Shown piece by piece: positions 43,405-53,020 of a DNA stretch of 64,000 bases (its first letter is position 1; the number at the start of each line of letters is the position of its first letter). A model generated the notes under the pieces. That model was not told where the DNA came from and ran no database searches. It was given only the letters and a program-made list of their open reading frames with translations. The position numbers were made by a program, and so were the translations under genes. This DNA is from Burkholderiales bacterium Ga0077543 (GTDB lineage Bacteria > Pseudomonadota > Gammaproteobacteria > Burkholderiales > Burkholderiaceae_C): NCBI GenBank assembly GCA_001464055.1, contig LNET01000117.1, positions 26,134 to 90,133 on the forward strand. Direction: 5' to 3'.

Positions 43405-43419
43405 TGCTGCACTGCAGCA
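43405..43419. promoter_or_regulatory. PhaR-like palindrome upstream of phaZ
   Basis: TGCTGC-ACT-GCAGCA contains CTGC-N3-GCAG, a pattern reported for PhaR, the PHB-sensing repressor. It lies 43 nt upstream of the phaZ ATG in a short AT-richer gap after the aminotransferase gene. Assignment rests on recalled motif knowledge. Confidence 0.5.
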
Positions 43420-43435
43420 AATCTGGCCGACGACT

Positions 43436-44641
43436 TTATTTTTCGGCGATCACCCGGGCCAGGGCGGCGACCACGGGCTCGATGTTGCGGCTGTTCAGGG
43501 CGGCCACGCAGATGCGCCCAGAATCAAGACCATACACACCAAACTCGCCTCGCAAACGCTGCATTTGCGGGGCGGTCAGCCCGGAATAGCTGAACATGCC
43601 CTTCTGCCGCGTGATGTAGTCCAGGTCGCCAGCGACACCGGCAGCCCGCAGCTTCTCGACCAGGGCGGCGCGCATCGCGCGGATGCGCAGGCGCATTCCG
43701 GCCAGTTCTTCTTCCCACATCGTGCGCAGCGCCGGGGTGGTCAGCACCGTGGCCACCAGGGTGGCGCCGAAGGTCGGCGGGTTGCTGTAGTTGGTGCGGA
43801 TCACGATCTTCAGTTGCGACAGCACACGGGCCGCTTCATCCTTGCTGCTGCAGACCACGCTGAGAGCGCCGACGCGTTCGCCGTATAGCGAGAAGCTCTT
43901 CGAGAACGAGGTCGACACGAAGAAGTCCATGCCGCTGGCCAGGAACTGCTGGACGACGGCACCGTCCTCCTGGATACCGTCGCCGAAGCCCTGGTAGGCC
44001 ATGTCCAGGAAAGGCACCAGACCGCGCGCCTGGCAGGCACTCACCACCTGCTGCCATTGCGCCGGACTGATATCGCAGCCGGTGGGGTTGTGGCAGCAGG
44101 CGTGCAGAACGACCACAGTGCCGGCAGCGGCAGCGTTCAGCGCCGCCAGCATGTCGTCAAAGCGCACGGCACGGGTGGCCGGGTCGTAGTACGGGTAGGT
44201 GTCCACCTCGTAACCGGCGCTCGAGAACAGGCCGCGGTGGTTGTCCCAGCTGGGGTCGCTGATCATGGCGCGGGCGCCGGGGTTCAGCTTCTTCAGGAAG
44301 TCGGCGCCCAGTTTCAGGCCACCGGTGCCGCCCAGGGCCTGTACCGTGGCAACGCGACCTGCCTGCACCACCGGGTGGTCGGCACCGAACACCAGGGTCT
44401 GAACCGCCTTGTCGTAGGCGGCAATGCCGTCGATGGGCAGGTAGCCCTTGGCCTTGGGCGCTTCCAGCAGCTGCTTTTCGGCCGCGGCCACGCAAGCCAG
44501 CACTGGCAGCTTGCCGTTGTCGTCGAAATACACGCCCACGCCCAGGTTCACCTTGGCGGGGTTCGGATCGGTGTTGAACTGTTCGCTGAGGCCCAGGATC
44601 GGGTCGCGCGGGGCCATCTCGACGGCGGTGAACAATGACAT
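43436..44641 (-). CDS. Aromatic amino acid/aspartate aminotransferase
   Basis: This fold-type I PLP enzyme (401 aa) belongs to the AspC/TyrB subgroup: MSLFTAVEMAPRDPILGLSEQFNTDPNPAKVNLGVGVYFDDNGKLPVL, LHACCHNPTGCDISPAQWQQV, and the PLP lysine in VSTSFSKSFSLYGERVGAL. It transfers amino groups between aromatic or dicarboxylic amino acids and 2-oxoglutarate. TyrB and AspC activities cannot be separated by reading. The track's 1116-residue ORF continues through the antisense of uvrB; the ATG at 44641 is correct. It diverges from uvrB by 60 nt. Confidence 0.93.
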   Translation of the reverse strand: MSLFTAVEMAPRDPILGLSEQFNTDPNPAKVNLGVGVYFDDNGKLPVLACVAAAEKQLLEAPKAKGYLPIDGIAAYDKAVQTLVFGADHPVVQAGRVATVQALGGTGGLKLGADFLKKLNPGARAMISDPSWDNHRGLFSSAGYEVDTYPYYDPATRAVRFDDMLAALNAAAAGTVVVLHACCHNPTGCDISPAQWQQVVSACQARGLVPFLDMAYQGFGDGIQEDGAVVQQFLASGMDFFVSTSFSKSFSLYGERVGALSVVCSSKDEAARVLSQLKIVIRTNYSNPPTFGATLVATVLTTPALRTMWEEELAGMRLRIRAMRAALVEKLRAAGVAGDLDYITRQKGMFSYSGLTAPQMQRLRGEFGVYGLDSGRICVAALNSRNIEPVVAALARVIAEK

Positions 44642-44701
44642 CGTGGTCTTTCGTGGGCTGATGTAGGCTGGCGGGTTGGAGACCAATTTTAGGACGCCCC
44701 G

Positions 44702-46843
44702 ATGAGCGTGACTGCACCCCTGGCTGCGGACTTGCAAGAAGTCGCGCCCGAGCTGGACCCGGGCCTGTTCGTTTCCTACCCGGATTCGCCTTTCCAGCTG
44801 TACCAGCCCTACCCGCCGGCCGGAGACCAGCCCACGGCCATCTCGCAGCTGGTCGAAGGCATCGAGGACGGCCTGCAGTACCAGACGCTGCTGGGCGTGA
44901 CGGGTTCGGGCAAGACGTTCACGATGGCCAACGTGATCGCCCGCATGGGCCGGCCGGCCATCGTTTTCGCGCCCAACAAGACCCTGGCAGCGCAGCTTTA
45001 CAGCGAGTTCCGCGAGTTCTTCCCGAAGAATGCGGTCGAGTACTTCGTCAGCTACTACGACTACTACCAGCCTGAAGCCTATGTGCCGCAGCGCGACCTG
45101 TTCATCGAGAAGGACAGCGCGATCAACGAGCACATCGAGCAGATGCGCCTGAGCGCCACGAAAAGCCTGCTGGAGCGTCGCGACGTCATCATCGTCGCCA
45201 GCGTCAGCGCCATCTACGGCATCGGCAACCCCGCCGACTATCACAAGATGGTGATGACGCTGCGCGTTTCCGACCGCGTGAGCCAGCGCGACCTGATCCA
45301 GCAGCTCATCCGCATGCAGTACAAGCGCAACGAGATGGACTTCAGCCGCGGCAGTTTTCGCGTGCGCGGCGATACCATCGACGTCTTCCCTGCCGAGCAC
45401 AGCGAACTGGCGCTGCGCATCGAGCTCTTCGATGACGAGATCGAAAGCCTGCAGCTGCTGGACCCCCTGACCGGCAAGGTGCGCCAGAAGATCCCGCGTT
45501 TCACGGTCTACCCCAGCAGCCACTACGTGACGCCGCGCGAGCGCGTGGTGGACGCCATCACCACCATCAAGGACGAATTGCGCCTGCGGCTCGACGAATT
45601 GGTGAAGAGCGGCAAGCTGGTGGAGGCCCAGCGCCTGGAGCAGCGCACCCGCTTCGACCTGGAGATGCTGCAGGAGGTGGGTCACTGCAAGGGCATCGAG
45701 AACTACACCCGGCACCTCAGTGGCGCCAAGCCGGGCGACCCGCCGCCGACCCTGGTGGACTATCTGGCGCAGGACGCGCTGATGTTCATGGACGAAAGCC
45801 ATGTGCTGATCGGCCAGTTCGGCGGCATGTACAACGGTGACCGCGCCCGCAAGACCACTCTGGTGGAATACGGCTTTCGCCTGCCCAGTGCGCTGGACAA
45901 CCGGCCCCTGAAGTTCGAGGAATTCGAAGGCAAGATGCGCCAGACCGTGTTCGTCTCGGCCACGCCTGCGAATTGGGAGAAGGAGCACGCGGGCCAGGTG
46001 GTGGAACAGGTGGTGCGCCCTACCGGCCTGATCGACCCGGAGGTGGAAGTGCGCCCGGCCGTCAATCAGGTCGACGACGTGCTGCAGGAGATCCGCATCC
46101 GCGTCGACCAGGCCGAACGGGTGCTGATCACCACGCTGACCAAGCGCATGGCCGAGCAGCTGACCGAGTACCTGTCGGACAACGGCGTGAAGGTGCGCTA
46201 CCTGCACAGCGACATCGACACGGTAGAGCGTGTCGAGATCCTGCGCGACCTGCGGCTGGGCGTCTTCGACGTGTTGGTGGGCATCAACCTGCTGCGCGAA
46301 GGCCTGGACCTGCCAGAGGTCAGCCTGGTGGCCATCCTCGACGCCGACAAGGAAGGTTTCCTGCGCGCCGAGCGCAGCCTGATCCAGACCATCGGACGCG
46401 CCGCGCGCAACCTGAACGGCCGCGCCATCCTTTACGCCGATCGCATGACCGACAGCATGAAGGCTGCGATCGGCGAGACCGAGCGGCGGCGTGCCAAGCA
46501 GATCGCGCACAACCTGGCGATGGGCATCACGCCCAAGGCGTTGAACAAGAAGATCCGCGACCTGATCGACGGCGCAGTGTCCGACAAGACCGCCAAGGAC
46601 GACCTGAAGAACGCGCAGGCTGCGGCCGAGGTCGAATCGATGAGTGAGAAGGACCTGGGCAAGCGCATCAAGCTGCTGGAAAAGCAGATGCTGGAACACG
46701 CGCGCAACCTTGAATTCGAGAAGGCGGCGCGGGTTCGCGACCAGCTGTCGCTGCTGCGAGAGCAGGCCTTCGGTGCGCCCGGGCACGACCTGAACGTGGT
46801 GCCTCTGGTGCCCGCGCCCGGTGCTCCCCGGGGCCGGCCGTGA
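44702..46843 (+). CDS. uvrB: Excinuclease ABC subunit B
   Basis: UvrB (713 aa) verifies DNA lesions in nucleotide excision repair. Visible motifs are Walker [18 protein letters not shown], the beta-hairpin region [40 protein letters not shown], the helicase motif [47 protein letters not shown] ([12 protein letters not shown]), and a C-terminal UVR coiled coil ([24 protein letters not shown]). Its stop overlaps the start of a phosphatase gene by 4 nt. The extra C-terminal Pro/Gly-rich residues are unremarkable. Confidence 0.97.
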   Translation: MSVTAPLAADLQEVAPELDPGLFVSYPDSPFQLYQPYPPAGDQPTAISQLVEGIEDGLQYQTLLGVTGSGKTFTMANVIARMGRPAIVFAPNKTLAAQLYSEFREFFPKNAVEYFVSYYDYYQPEAYVPQRDLFIEKDSAINEHIEQMRLSATKSLLERRDVIIVASVSAIYGIGNPADYHKMVMTLRVSDRVSQRDLIQQLIRMQYKRNEMDFSRGSFRVRGDTIDVFPAEHSELALRIELFDDEIESLQLLDPLTGKVRQKIPRFTVYPSSHYVTPRERVVDAITTIKDELRLRLDELVKSGKLVEAQRLEQRTRFDLEMLQEVGHCKGIENYTRHLSGAKPGDPPPTLVDYLAQDALMFMDESHVLIGQFGGMYNGDRARKTTLVEYGFRLPSALDNRPLKFEEFEGKMRQTVFVSATPANWEKEHAGQVVEQVVRPTGLIDPEVEVRPAVNQVDDVLQEIRIRVDQAERVLITTLTKRMAEQLTEYLSDNGVKVRYLHSDIDTVERVEILRDLRLGVFDVLVGINLLREGLDLPEVSLVAILDADKEGFLRAERSLIQTIGRAARNLNGRAILYADRMTDSMKAAIGETERRRAKQIAHNLAMGITPKALNKKIRDLIDGAVSDKTAKDDLKNAQAAAEVESMSEKDLGKRIKLLEKQMLEHARNLEFEKAARVRDQLSLLREQAFGAPGHDLNVVPLVPAPGAPRGRP

Positions 46844-47379
46844 TCGAGCGCTTCAAGCGGCTTTTCCAGCGCGAAGCCGCAGCCGCGGAGCAGGCCAGGG
46901 TGCGCGTCTTGATGGTCTGCATGGGCAACATCTGCCGCTCGCCCACGGCCGAAGCGGTGCTGCGCAGCAAGCTGCAGCAGGCGGGGCTGCATGGGCAGGT
47001 GCTGGTCGATTCCGCTGGCACACACGGCTACCACACCGGAGAGGCGCCCGACCCGCGCGCGGTGGCGGCAGGCAGCCGGCGTGGCTACGACTTGGCGTCG
47101 CTGAGCGCCCGGCCAGTGCAGCCCGACGACTTCCAGCGCTTCGACTGGCTGCTGGCCATGGACGAGGACAATCTCGCATGGCTGCAGCGCAAGGCGCCCG
47201 AAGCCCACCCAGCCCGGATCGAACTGCTGCTGGTGCATGCGCGCCACCAGCACGGGCAAACACAGGTGCCCGACCCCTACTACGGCGGCCCGGCGGGTTT
47301 CGATCGGGTGCTGGACCTGGTCGAGGACGCTTGCGACGGCTTTGTCACGAAGCTCCAGGGCGACCCGCGCATCGCCTAA
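46840..47379 (+). CDS. Low-molecular-weight protein-tyrosine phosphatase
   Basis: The 179-aa phosphatase has the P-loop [23 protein letters not shown] (C-x5-R-S) and the general-acid motif [23 protein letters not shown]. About 20 extra N-terminal residues ([21 protein letters not shown]) precede the usual start. GTG at 46840 forms a GTGA overlap with the uvrB stop, so translation is probably coupled. LMW phosphatases often act on capsule kinases; no such genes are near, so the target is unknown. The isc promoter lies directly after it. Confidence 0.91.
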   Translation: MIERFKRLFQREAAAAEQARVRVLMVCMGNICRSPTAEAVLRSKLQQAGLHGQVLVDSAGTHGYHTGEAPDPRAVAAGSRRGYDLASLSARPVQPDDFQRFDWLLAMDEDNLAWLQRKAPEAHPARIELLLVHARHQHGQTQVPDPYYGGPAGFDRVLDLVEDACDGFVTKLQGDPRIA

Positions 47380-47402
47380 GCTTGACTAAAACAGTCGGCT
47401 TA
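47378..47402 (+). promoter_or_regulatory. IscR type-1 site 1 and isc promoter
   Basis: AAGCTTGACTAAAACAGTCGGCTTA matches the type-1 IscR consensus (ATASYYGACTRWWWYAGTCRRSTAT) at all core positions. TTGACT (47382-47387) also serves as a -35, with CATACT (47406-47411) as a -10 at 18 nt. IscR with a 2Fe-2S cluster would block the promoter, giving feedback control of the operon. Confidence 0.82.
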
Positions 47403-47406
47403 AGGC

Positions 47407-47431
47407 ATACTTGACCAAAATACTCGGCATC
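47407..47431 (+). promoter_or_regulatory. IscR type-1 site 2
   Basis: ATACTTGACCAAAATACTCGGCATC is a second type-1 IscR-like box, 29 bp after the first measured start to start, overlapping the -10 and start point of the promoter. The tandem arrangement resembles the multi-site E. coli iscR promoter. Confidence 0.75.
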
Positions 47432-47521
47432 AGGCGAGCGGCGTCTACCAAGCGCCCGCGGACCCGGTTCCCTACCGGTTTTTTGCAGGTTGGCACCCAT
47501 GCCTGCCATAGGAGATTTCAC

Positions 47522-48055
47522 ATGCGACTCACGACCAAAGGCCGTTTTGCCGTCACCGCGATGATCGACCTCGCGCTGCGTTCCAACGCCGGTCCGGTGG
47601 CCCTGGCCGCGATCAGCCAGCGCCAGCAGATCTCGCTGTCCTACCTGGAGCAGTTGTTCGGCAAGCTGCGCCGCCATGAACTGGTGGAAAGCACGCGCGG
47701 CCCTGGCGGCGGCTATTCGCTGGGCCGGGCCTCGGGAGAAATCAGCGTGGCCGACATCATCACCGCGGTCGACGAACCCATCGACGCCACCGGCTGCGCC
47801 GGCAAGGAGGGCTGCATGGGCGAGGACAGCGGCAAGTGCATGACGCACGACCTGTGGGCCAGCCTGAACACCAAGATGATCGAGTACCTCGAATCGATCT
47901 CGCTGAAGAAGCTGGTCGACGAGCAATTGGCCAAGGGCGTGTCCATCGACGAAGCCCCGGTCAAGCGCGCCATCAGCAGCCAGCCCGTGGTCAAGCCGAT
48001 CAAGATCACCGCGCCGAATTCGGTGTTTGCCTTCGGAAACACCTTCACCAAGTAA
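47522..48055 (+). CDS. iscR: Fe-S cluster assembly transcription factor IscR
   Basis: IscR (177 aa, Rrf2 family) senses Fe-S status. The ATG at 47522 gives [69 protein letters not shown], the winged HTH. Cluster ligands are Cys92, Cys98 and Cys106 in [21 protein letters not shown]; the last is two residues later than in E. coli (Cys104). The tail ends [13 protein letters not shown]. It heads the isc operon behind two IscR boxes. The track start at 47411 lies in the promoter. Confidence 0.95.
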   Translation: MRLTTKGRFAVTAMIDLALRSNAGPVALAAISQRQQISLSYLEQLFGKLRRHELVESTRGPGGGYSLGRASGEISVADIITAVDEPIDATGCAGKEGCMGEDSGKCMTHDLWASLNTKMIEYLESISLKKLVDEQLAKGVSIDEAPVKRAISSQPVVKPIKITAPNSVFAFGNTFTK

Positions 48056-48067
48056 GAGCAGCCCACG

Positions 48068-49282
48068 ATGACCCCGCATTTCCCCATCTACCTGGACTAC
48101 GGCTCCACATCGCCTTGCGACCCGCGCGTTGTCGACGCGATGATTCCCTGGCTGCGCGAGCACTTCGGCAACCCGGCCAGCCGCAGCCACGCCTGGGGCT
48201 GGGAAGCCGAAGCTGCCGTCGAGAAGGCACGTGAGCAAGTCGCCGGCCTGGTGAACGCCGATCCGCGCGAGATCGTCTGGACCAGCGGTGCCACGGAATC
48301 GATCAACCTCGCCATCAAGGGCGCGGCGCATTTCTACGCCAGTCGCGGCAAGCACCTCGTCACCCTGAAGACCGAGCACAAGGCCGTGCTGGACACCATG
48401 CGTGAACTCGAGCGCCAGGGCTTCGAGGTGACCTATCTCGATGTCGAGGAAAACGGCCTGCTCGATCTGGACAAATTCAAGGCGGCGCTGCGGCCGGACA
48501 CCATCCTCGCGTCGGTCCTCTTCGTGAACAACGAGATCGGTGTCATCCAGGACATCGAGGCCATCGGCACGCTGTGCCGCGAACGTGGCATCTTCCTGCA
48601 CGTGGATGCAGCCCAGGCCACCGGCAAGGTGTTCATCGACCTGCAGACCCTGCCGGTCGACTTGATGAGCCTGGCCTCGCACAAGACCTATGGCCCCAAG
48701 GGCATCGGCGCTCTGTATGTCAGGCGCAAGCCGCGCATCCGGCTCGAGGCCCAAATGCACGGCGGCGGCCATGAACGTGGAATGCGTTCCGGCAGCCTGC
48801 CTACCCACCAGTGCGTGGGCATGGGTTTGGCATTCGAGATCGCCAAGAACGAGATGGGCACCGAACTCGAGCGCATCCGCATGCTCCAAAAGCGCCTGCT
48901 GGACGGTATCTCCACCATCGAACAGGTCTTTATCAACGGCGACATCGAACGTCGCGTCCCGCACAACGTCAACGCGAGTTTCAACTTCGTCGAAGGTGAG
49001 TCGCTCATCATGGGCGTGAAGGGCATCGCGGTCAGCAGCGGCAGCGCCTGCACCAGCGCCAGCCTGGAGCCCAGCTATGTGCTGCGCGCCCTGGGTCGCA
49101 GCGACGAACTGGCGCATTCCAGCCTGCGCATGACCATCGGGCGCTTCACCACGGTCGAAGAGATCGACTACGCAGTCAACATACTTCAGGACCGCGTGGC
49201 CAAGCTGCGCGAACTGTCGCCGCTGTGGGAGATGTTCAAGGACGGCATCGACATCAGCACCATTCAGTGGTCAGCCCACTGA
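48068..49282 (+). CDS. iscS: Cysteine desulfurase IscS
   Basis: IscS (404 aa) is the PLP enzyme that takes sulfur from cysteine and gives it to IscU and tRNA-thiolation partners. It starts [25 protein letters not shown], has the PLP lysine in [22 protein letters not shown], and the catalytic loop cysteine in [23 protein letters not shown]. It is 12 nt downstream of iscR and 25 nt upstream of iscU. TPCDP in many relatives is SPCDP here, a minor change. Confidence 0.97.
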   Translation: MTPHFPIYLDYGSTSPCDPRVVDAMIPWLREHFGNPASRSHAWGWEAEAAVEKAREQVAGLVNADPREIVWTSGATESINLAIKGAAHFYASRGKHLVTLKTEHKAVLDTMRELERQGFEVTYLDVEENGLLDLDKFKAALRPDTILASVLFVNNEIGVIQDIEAIGTLCRERGIFLHVDAAQATGKVFIDLQTLPVDLMSLASHKTYGPKGIGALYVRRKPRIRLEAQMHGGGHERGMRSGSLPTHQCVGMGLAFEIAKNEMGTELERIRMLQKRLLDGISTIEQVFINGDIERRVPHNVNASFNFVEGESLIMGVKGIAVSSGSACTSASLEPSYVLRALGRSDELAHSSLRMTIGRFTTVEEIDYAVNILQDRVAKLRELSPLWEMFKDGIDISTIQWSAH

Positions 49283-49307
49283 ACACCCGGAATCAGGAGT
49301 AAACACC

Positions 49308-49730
49308 ATGGCATACAGCGACAAGGTCGTCGACCACTACGAGAACCCCCGTAACGTCGGCAGCTTCGACAAAGGCGACGACAGCGTCGGTACCGGCATG
49401 GTCGGGGCCCCGGCCTGCGGCGATGTGATGAAGCTGCAGATCAAGGTCAACCCCGAAACCGGCTTGATCGAGGACGCGCGTTTCAAGACCTACGGCTGCG
49501 GTTCGGCGATCGCCAGCAGCTCGCTCGTCACCGAATGGGTGAAGGGCAAGAGCCTGGACGAGGCTGCAACCATCAAGAACACCCAGATCGCCGAGGAACT
49601 GGCGCTGCCGCCGGTGAAGATCCATTGCAGCATCCTGGCCGAAGACGCCATCAAGGCTGCGGTGCTGGACTACAAGGCCAAGCACGGCGCGGCGGCTTCT
49701 GCAGCCCCAGCGGCCACCGAAACGCACTGA
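49308..49730 (+). CDS. iscU: Fe-S cluster scaffold IscU
   Basis: IscU (140 aa) is where new clusters are built. The three ligand cysteines are visible: [29 protein letters not shown] and [20 protein letters not shown]. The LPPVK motif is the HscA recognition site, consistent with hscA downstream. A short Ala/Ser/Pro-rich tail ([16 protein letters not shown]) extends beyond the usual end. Confidence 0.97.
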   Translation: MAYSDKVVDHYENPRNVGSFDKGDDSVGTGMVGAPACGDVMKLQIKVNPETGLIEDARFKTYGCGSAIASSSLVTEWVKGKSLDEAATIKNTQIAEELALPPVKIHCSILAEDAIKAAVLDYKAKHGAAASAAPAATETH

Positions 49731-49743
49731 GGCTGAAGCTGCG

Positions 49744-50067
49744 ATGTCCGTCACCCTGACCGAAGCCGCTGCCCGGCATGTGTCGCGCTACATCAGCCGC
49801 CGTGGCAAGGGCGTCGGCGTGCGCCTGGGCGTGAAGACCACCGGTTGTTCCGGCCTGGCCTACAAGCTGGAATATGCCGACGACGTGGCGCCTGAGGACG
49901 TGATCTTCGAAGACCACGGCGTGAAGGTGCTGGTCGACCCCAAGAGCCTGCCTTACATCGACGGAACCGAACTCGACTTCGTGCGCGAAGGCTTGAACGA
50001 AGGTTTCAAGTTTCACAACCCACGCGAGAAAGACCGCTGCGGCTGTGGCGAGTCGTTCCGCGTCTGA
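49744..50067 (+). CDS. iscA: Fe-S assembly protein IscA
   Basis: IscA (107 aa) is an A-type carrier of iron or clusters. The conserved cysteines occur as [17 protein letters not shown] and [12 protein letters not shown]. It follows iscU by 13 nt, and the iscA stop lies 7 nt before the TTG proposed for hscB (or overlaps the earlier GTG). Confidence 0.96.
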   Translation: MSVTLTEAAARHVSRYISRRGKGVGVRLGVKTTGCSGLAYKLEYADDVAPEDVIFEDHGVKVLVDPKSLPYIDGTELDFVREGLNEGFKFHNPREKDRCGCGESFRV

Positions 50068-50074
50068 CCTCATC

Positions 50075-50599
50075 TTGAGGCTGGACGACGACGACTTCAC
50101 GCTCTTCGGCCTGCCACCGAAGTTTGCTCTGGAGCGCACCGTGCTCGACCAGCAGTGGCGGCGCCTTCAGGCCGAAGTCCACCCTGACCGCTTCGCAGGC
50201 GATGGCGCCTCGGCCCAGCGCGTCGCGATGCAGTGGGCGGTGCGCGTGAACGAGGCGCACCATCGGCTGAAGGATCCAGTTCGACGCGCTGCCTATCTTT
50301 GCGAGCTGCGCGGTGCCTCGGTCGATGCCGAACGCAACACCGCGATGCCCGCGCATTTCCTGATGCAACAGATGGCCTGGAGGGAAGCCCTGGAAGATGC
50401 CCGCACGCTGGCCCAAGTGCAGGCCCTGGAGGCCGAGCTCGATGCCCAGCACAGCGCCAGCCTCGCCGACACCCAGCGCCTTCTCGACGAGGCCGACCAG
50501 CCGGCTGCTGCCGCCCAGCAGGTTCGCGCCCTGATGTTCATGAGCCGTTTTCGTCAGGATGTCGAGCGTCGCCTCGACATCCTCGATCCCACCCGCTGA
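50075..50599 (+). CDS. hscB: Co-chaperone HscB
   Basis: HscB (174 aa from TTG 50075, 184 from GTG 50045) is the J-domain partner that delivers IscU to HscA. It shows DDDDFTLFGLPPKFALERTVLDQQWRRLQAEVHPDRFAGDGASAQRVAMQWAVRVNEAHHRLKDPVRRAAYLC, with the HPD motif, and a C-terminal helical domain. Neither start has a clear ribosome-binding site; TTG gives the usual family length, GTG overlaps iscA by 23 nt. Translation may depend on coupling to iscA. Confidence 0.93.
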   Translation: MRLDDDDFTLFGLPPKFALERTVLDQQWRRLQAEVHPDRFAGDGASAQRVAMQWAVRVNEAHHRLKDPVRRAAYLCELRGASVDAERNTAMPAHFLMQQMAWREALEDARTLAQVQALEAELDAQHSASLADTQRLLDEADQPAAAAQQVRALMFMSRFRQDVERRLDILDPTR

Positions 50600-50611
50600 A
50601 TCGCACTTTCG

Positions 50612-52480
50612 ATGGCTCTGCTGCAAATCTCCGAACCCGGCCAGGCGCCAGATCCGCATCAGCGCCGAATTGCCGTGGGCATCGACCTGGGCACCACCCA
50701 TTCGCTGGTGGCTGCTGTGCGCCATGGTCTGGCCGAATGCCTGCCCGATGCGCAAGGACGGGTGCTGCTTCCTTCTGCCGTGCGTTACATGGAGGGCGGG
50801 CGTCGCCAGATCGGCTTCGAGGCGCTTTCTGCTCAGGCTGAGGATGCCGAGAACACCCTGGTTTCGGTGAAGCGCTTCATGGGCCGGCGCCTGGCCGACG
50901 TGGCCGATGTGGGCCGCCTGCCTTACCGCTTCGTCGACCACCCTGGCATGCTGGCCGTGTCCACGCGCGATGGCGAGAAGACCCCGGTCGAGGTCTCCGC
51001 CGAGATCCTGGCCAGCCTGCGCCAGCGCGCCGAGGACACCTTCGACACCGACGAGATCTTCGGTGCCGTCATCACCGTGCCCGCCTACTTCGACGACGCG
51101 CAGCGTCAGGCGACGAAAGACGCCGCGCAACTCGCCGGGCTGAACGTCCTGCGTCTGATCAGCGAGCCCACCGCGGCGGCCGTGGCCTACGGCCTGGACA
51201 ATGGCAGCGAGGGGCTCTACGCCGTCTACGACCTGGGCGGCGGCACCTTCGACATCAGCCTGCTGCGCCTGACCGCAGGCGTGTTCGAGGTTGTGGCCAC
51301 CGGTGGTGACGCGGCACTCGGCGGCGACGACATCGACCATGCCGTGGCCGACTGGGCGCTGGCCCAGGCCGGGGTGGCGTCGTCGGCGGGACTGAGCGCA
51401 CACGACAAGCGTGCCGCGCTGGTGGCGGCGCGCGCCGTGAAGGAGACCTTGAGCGAATCTCTGGTGGCCGCCTGGCAGGTGCCGCTGGACGGCGGCACGG
51501 CGCGGGTGGAAGTCTCGCGTGAACGCCTGGAAGCATTGGCCCGGCCGCTGGTCGAGCGCACGCTGGCGGCCGTGCGCAAGGTGCTGCGCGACGCGCGCGT
51601 GGGCCGCGACGAGGTGCAGGGCGTAGTGATGGTCGGTGGCAGCACCCGCATGCCGCTGGTGCGCACCCTGGTCAGCGAACTCTTCGGCCGCCCAGTGCTG
51701 ACCAACGTCAACCCCGACGAGGTCGTGGCGCTGGGTGCAGCAGTCCAGGCCAATGCGCTGGCCGGCAACAGCCGCGACGGCGAGCTGCTGCTGCTGGATG
51801 TGATTGCCCTCAGCCTGGGCCTGGAAACCATGGGCGGACTGGTCGAACGCGTGATCGAGCGCAATACCACCATCCCCGTGGCCAAGGCGCAGGAATTCAC
51901 CACCTTCAAGGACGGGCAGACGGCGATGGCCATCCACGTCGTCCAGGGTGAACGCGATCTGGTCAGTGAATCCCGCAGCCTGGCGCGGTTCGAACTGCGC
52001 GGCATCCCTCCCATGGTGGCTGGCGCGGCGCGCATCCGCGTCACCTTCCAGGTCGACGCCGACGGGCTGCTCAGCGTCAGCGCGCGCGAGCAGGGCTCGG
52101 GTGTCGAGGCCTCGGTCGTCGTCAAGCCCAGCTACGGTCTGGCCGAAGACCAGATCGCGCAGATGCTGAAGGACGGCTTTGCCCACGCCGAAGACGACAT
52201 GGCCGCGCGCTCGCTGCGCGAAGCCCAGGTCGACGCCCAGCGCATGCTGCTGGCGACGCGAGCCGCGCTGCTGGCTGATGCAAGGCTGCTTAGCAGCGAA
52301 GAGCAGGCCGCGATCGGCGAACTGCTGGCCCGGCTGGAAGCCTTGGCATCGGGTACCGACGCCCATGCCATCGAAGCCGCTGTCGAGGCCGTTGCCGAGG
52401 GCACCGAACACTTCGCCGCTGCGCGCATGAACCAGGGCATCCGGCAGGCGCTGTCCGGCCGCACGCTCGACGAGATCTGA
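50612..52480 (+). CDS. hscA: Hsp70-type chaperone HscA
   Basis: HscA (622 aa) is the specialised Hsp70 that releases clusters from IscU. The ATPase has [61 protein letters not shown] and [22 protein letters not shown]. The substrate domain follows from about residue 390, beginning near [23 protein letters not shown]. It is 12 nt after hscB and 20 nt before fdx. Confidence 0.97.
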   Translation: MALLQISEPGQAPDPHQRRIAVGIDLGTTHSLVAAVRHGLAECLPDAQGRVLLPSAVRYMEGGRRQIGFEALSAQAEDAENTLVSVKRFMGRRLADVADVGRLPYRFVDHPGMLAVSTRDGEKTPVEVSAEILASLRQRAEDTFDTDEIFGAVITVPAYFDDAQRQATKDAAQLAGLNVLRLISEPTAAAVAYGLDNGSEGLYAVYDLGGGTFDISLLRLTAGVFEVVATGGDAALGGDDIDHAVADWALAQAGVASSAGLSAHDKRAALVAARAVKETLSESLVAAWQVPLDGGTARVEVSRERLEALARPLVERTLAAVRKVLRDARVGRDEVQGVVMVGGSTRMPLVRTLVSELFGRPVLTNVNPDEVVALGAAVQANALAGNSRDGELLLLDVIALSLGLETMGGLVERVIERNTTIPVAKAQEFTTFKDGQTAMAIHVVQGERDLVSESRSLARFELRGIPPMVAGAARIRVTFQVDADGLLSVSAREQGSGVEASVVVKPSYGLAEDQIAQMLKDGFAHAEDDMAARSLREAQVDAQRMLLATRAALLADARLLSSEEQAAIGELLARLEALASGTDAHAIEAAVEAVAEGTEHFAAARMNQGIRQALSGRTLDEI

Positions 52481-52500
52481 AGATCCCCCAAAGACGATCC

Positions 52501-52839
52501 ATGCCCATCATCCGCATCCTTCCGAACGCCGAACTCTGCCCCGAGGGCGACACCCTGGTCGTGCCCAGCGGCACCTCGATCTGCGAAGCCCTGCTCGAAA
52601 ACGGCATCGCCATCGAGCACGCCTGCGAAATGAGTTGCGCCTGCACCACCTGCCACGTGGTGGTGAAGCAGGGCTTCAAGTCGCTGGGCGAGATGGACGA
52701 GAGCGAGGAAGACCTGCTCGACCGCGCCTGGGGCCTGACGCCCACTTCGCGGCTGAGTTGTCAGGCCATCGTTTCGAACGAAGACGTGACCATCGAGATC
52801 CCGAAGTACACGATCAACCATGCTCGGGAAAACCACTAG
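52501..52839 (+). CDS. fdx: 2Fe-2S ferredoxin of the isc operon
   Basis: Fdx (112 aa) supplies electrons for cluster assembly. The ligands are in CEMSCACTTCHVVV (three cysteines of the C-x5-C-x2-C pattern) and a fourth in SRLSCQAIVSNEDVTIEIPKYTINHARENH. It is the last gene of the isc operon; no iscX follows. The next 181 nt contain structured sequence but no gene on this strand. Confidence 0.95.
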   Translation: MPIIRILPNAELCPEGDTLVVPSGTSICEALLENGIAIEHACEMSCACTTCHVVVKQGFKSLGEMDESEEDLLDRAWGLTPTSRLSCQAIVSNEDVTIEIPKYTINHARENH

Positions 52840-52885
52840 CCCTGGCGGGCCCGGCTGAAGGCCCGACGGGGTCGGTCATCAGGCG

Positions 52886-52921
52886 AAAAAAAAGGCCCCC
52901 CCGCGGTGAAGCGGGGAGGCC
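52886..52921 (-). terminator. Leftward intrinsic terminator
   Basis: The minus strand reads GGCCtCCCCGC-ttcacc-GCGGGGgGGCC followed by eight T. The stem has 10 pairs with one mismatch. It points against fdx and tsaD. On the plus strand it lacks a U-tract, so it is unlikely to be a normal end of the isc transcript, though the stem may still stabilise that 3' end. Confidence 0.75.
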
Positions 52922-52985
52922 GAGAGGGCTGAAAGCCCTGCTGAGGAGACTGACAGACACCACAAGTGGCGTCGAGTTCCATCAT
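52886..52985 (-). ncRNA. Candidate small RNA between fdx and tsaD
   Basis: On the minus strand three hairpins occur in a row: GACgCCAC-tt-GTGGtGTC (52973-52956), AGGGCT-ttc-AGCCCT (52939-52925) and a GC-rich stem ending in U8 (52921-52886). The last is a strong intrinsic terminator for leftward transcription, although both flanking genes read right. CTCCTC and CCTCCCC are pyrimidine-rich segments able to pair with ribosome-binding sites. No clear promoter was found, and a short ORF ([12 protein letters not shown]) also runs through it. The 5' end is a guess. Confidence 0.35.
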
Positions 52986-53020
52986 GCAATGAACGTGCCC
53001 GCGCTGGGCTGAACGGATTC

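Noticed and set aside
43436-46786. 1116-aa minus-strand ORF
   Set aside because: Only 43436-44641 is the aminotransferase. The rest is the antisense shadow of uvrB with His/Gln/Val-rich sequence and no domain.
50006-52411. 801-aa minus-strand ORF
   Set aside because: Complete antisense of hscB and hscA; no recognisable motif.
52886-52921. Rightward terminator of the isc operon
   Set aside because: The U-tract is on the opposite strand; on the plus strand the stem is followed by GAGAGGGC.
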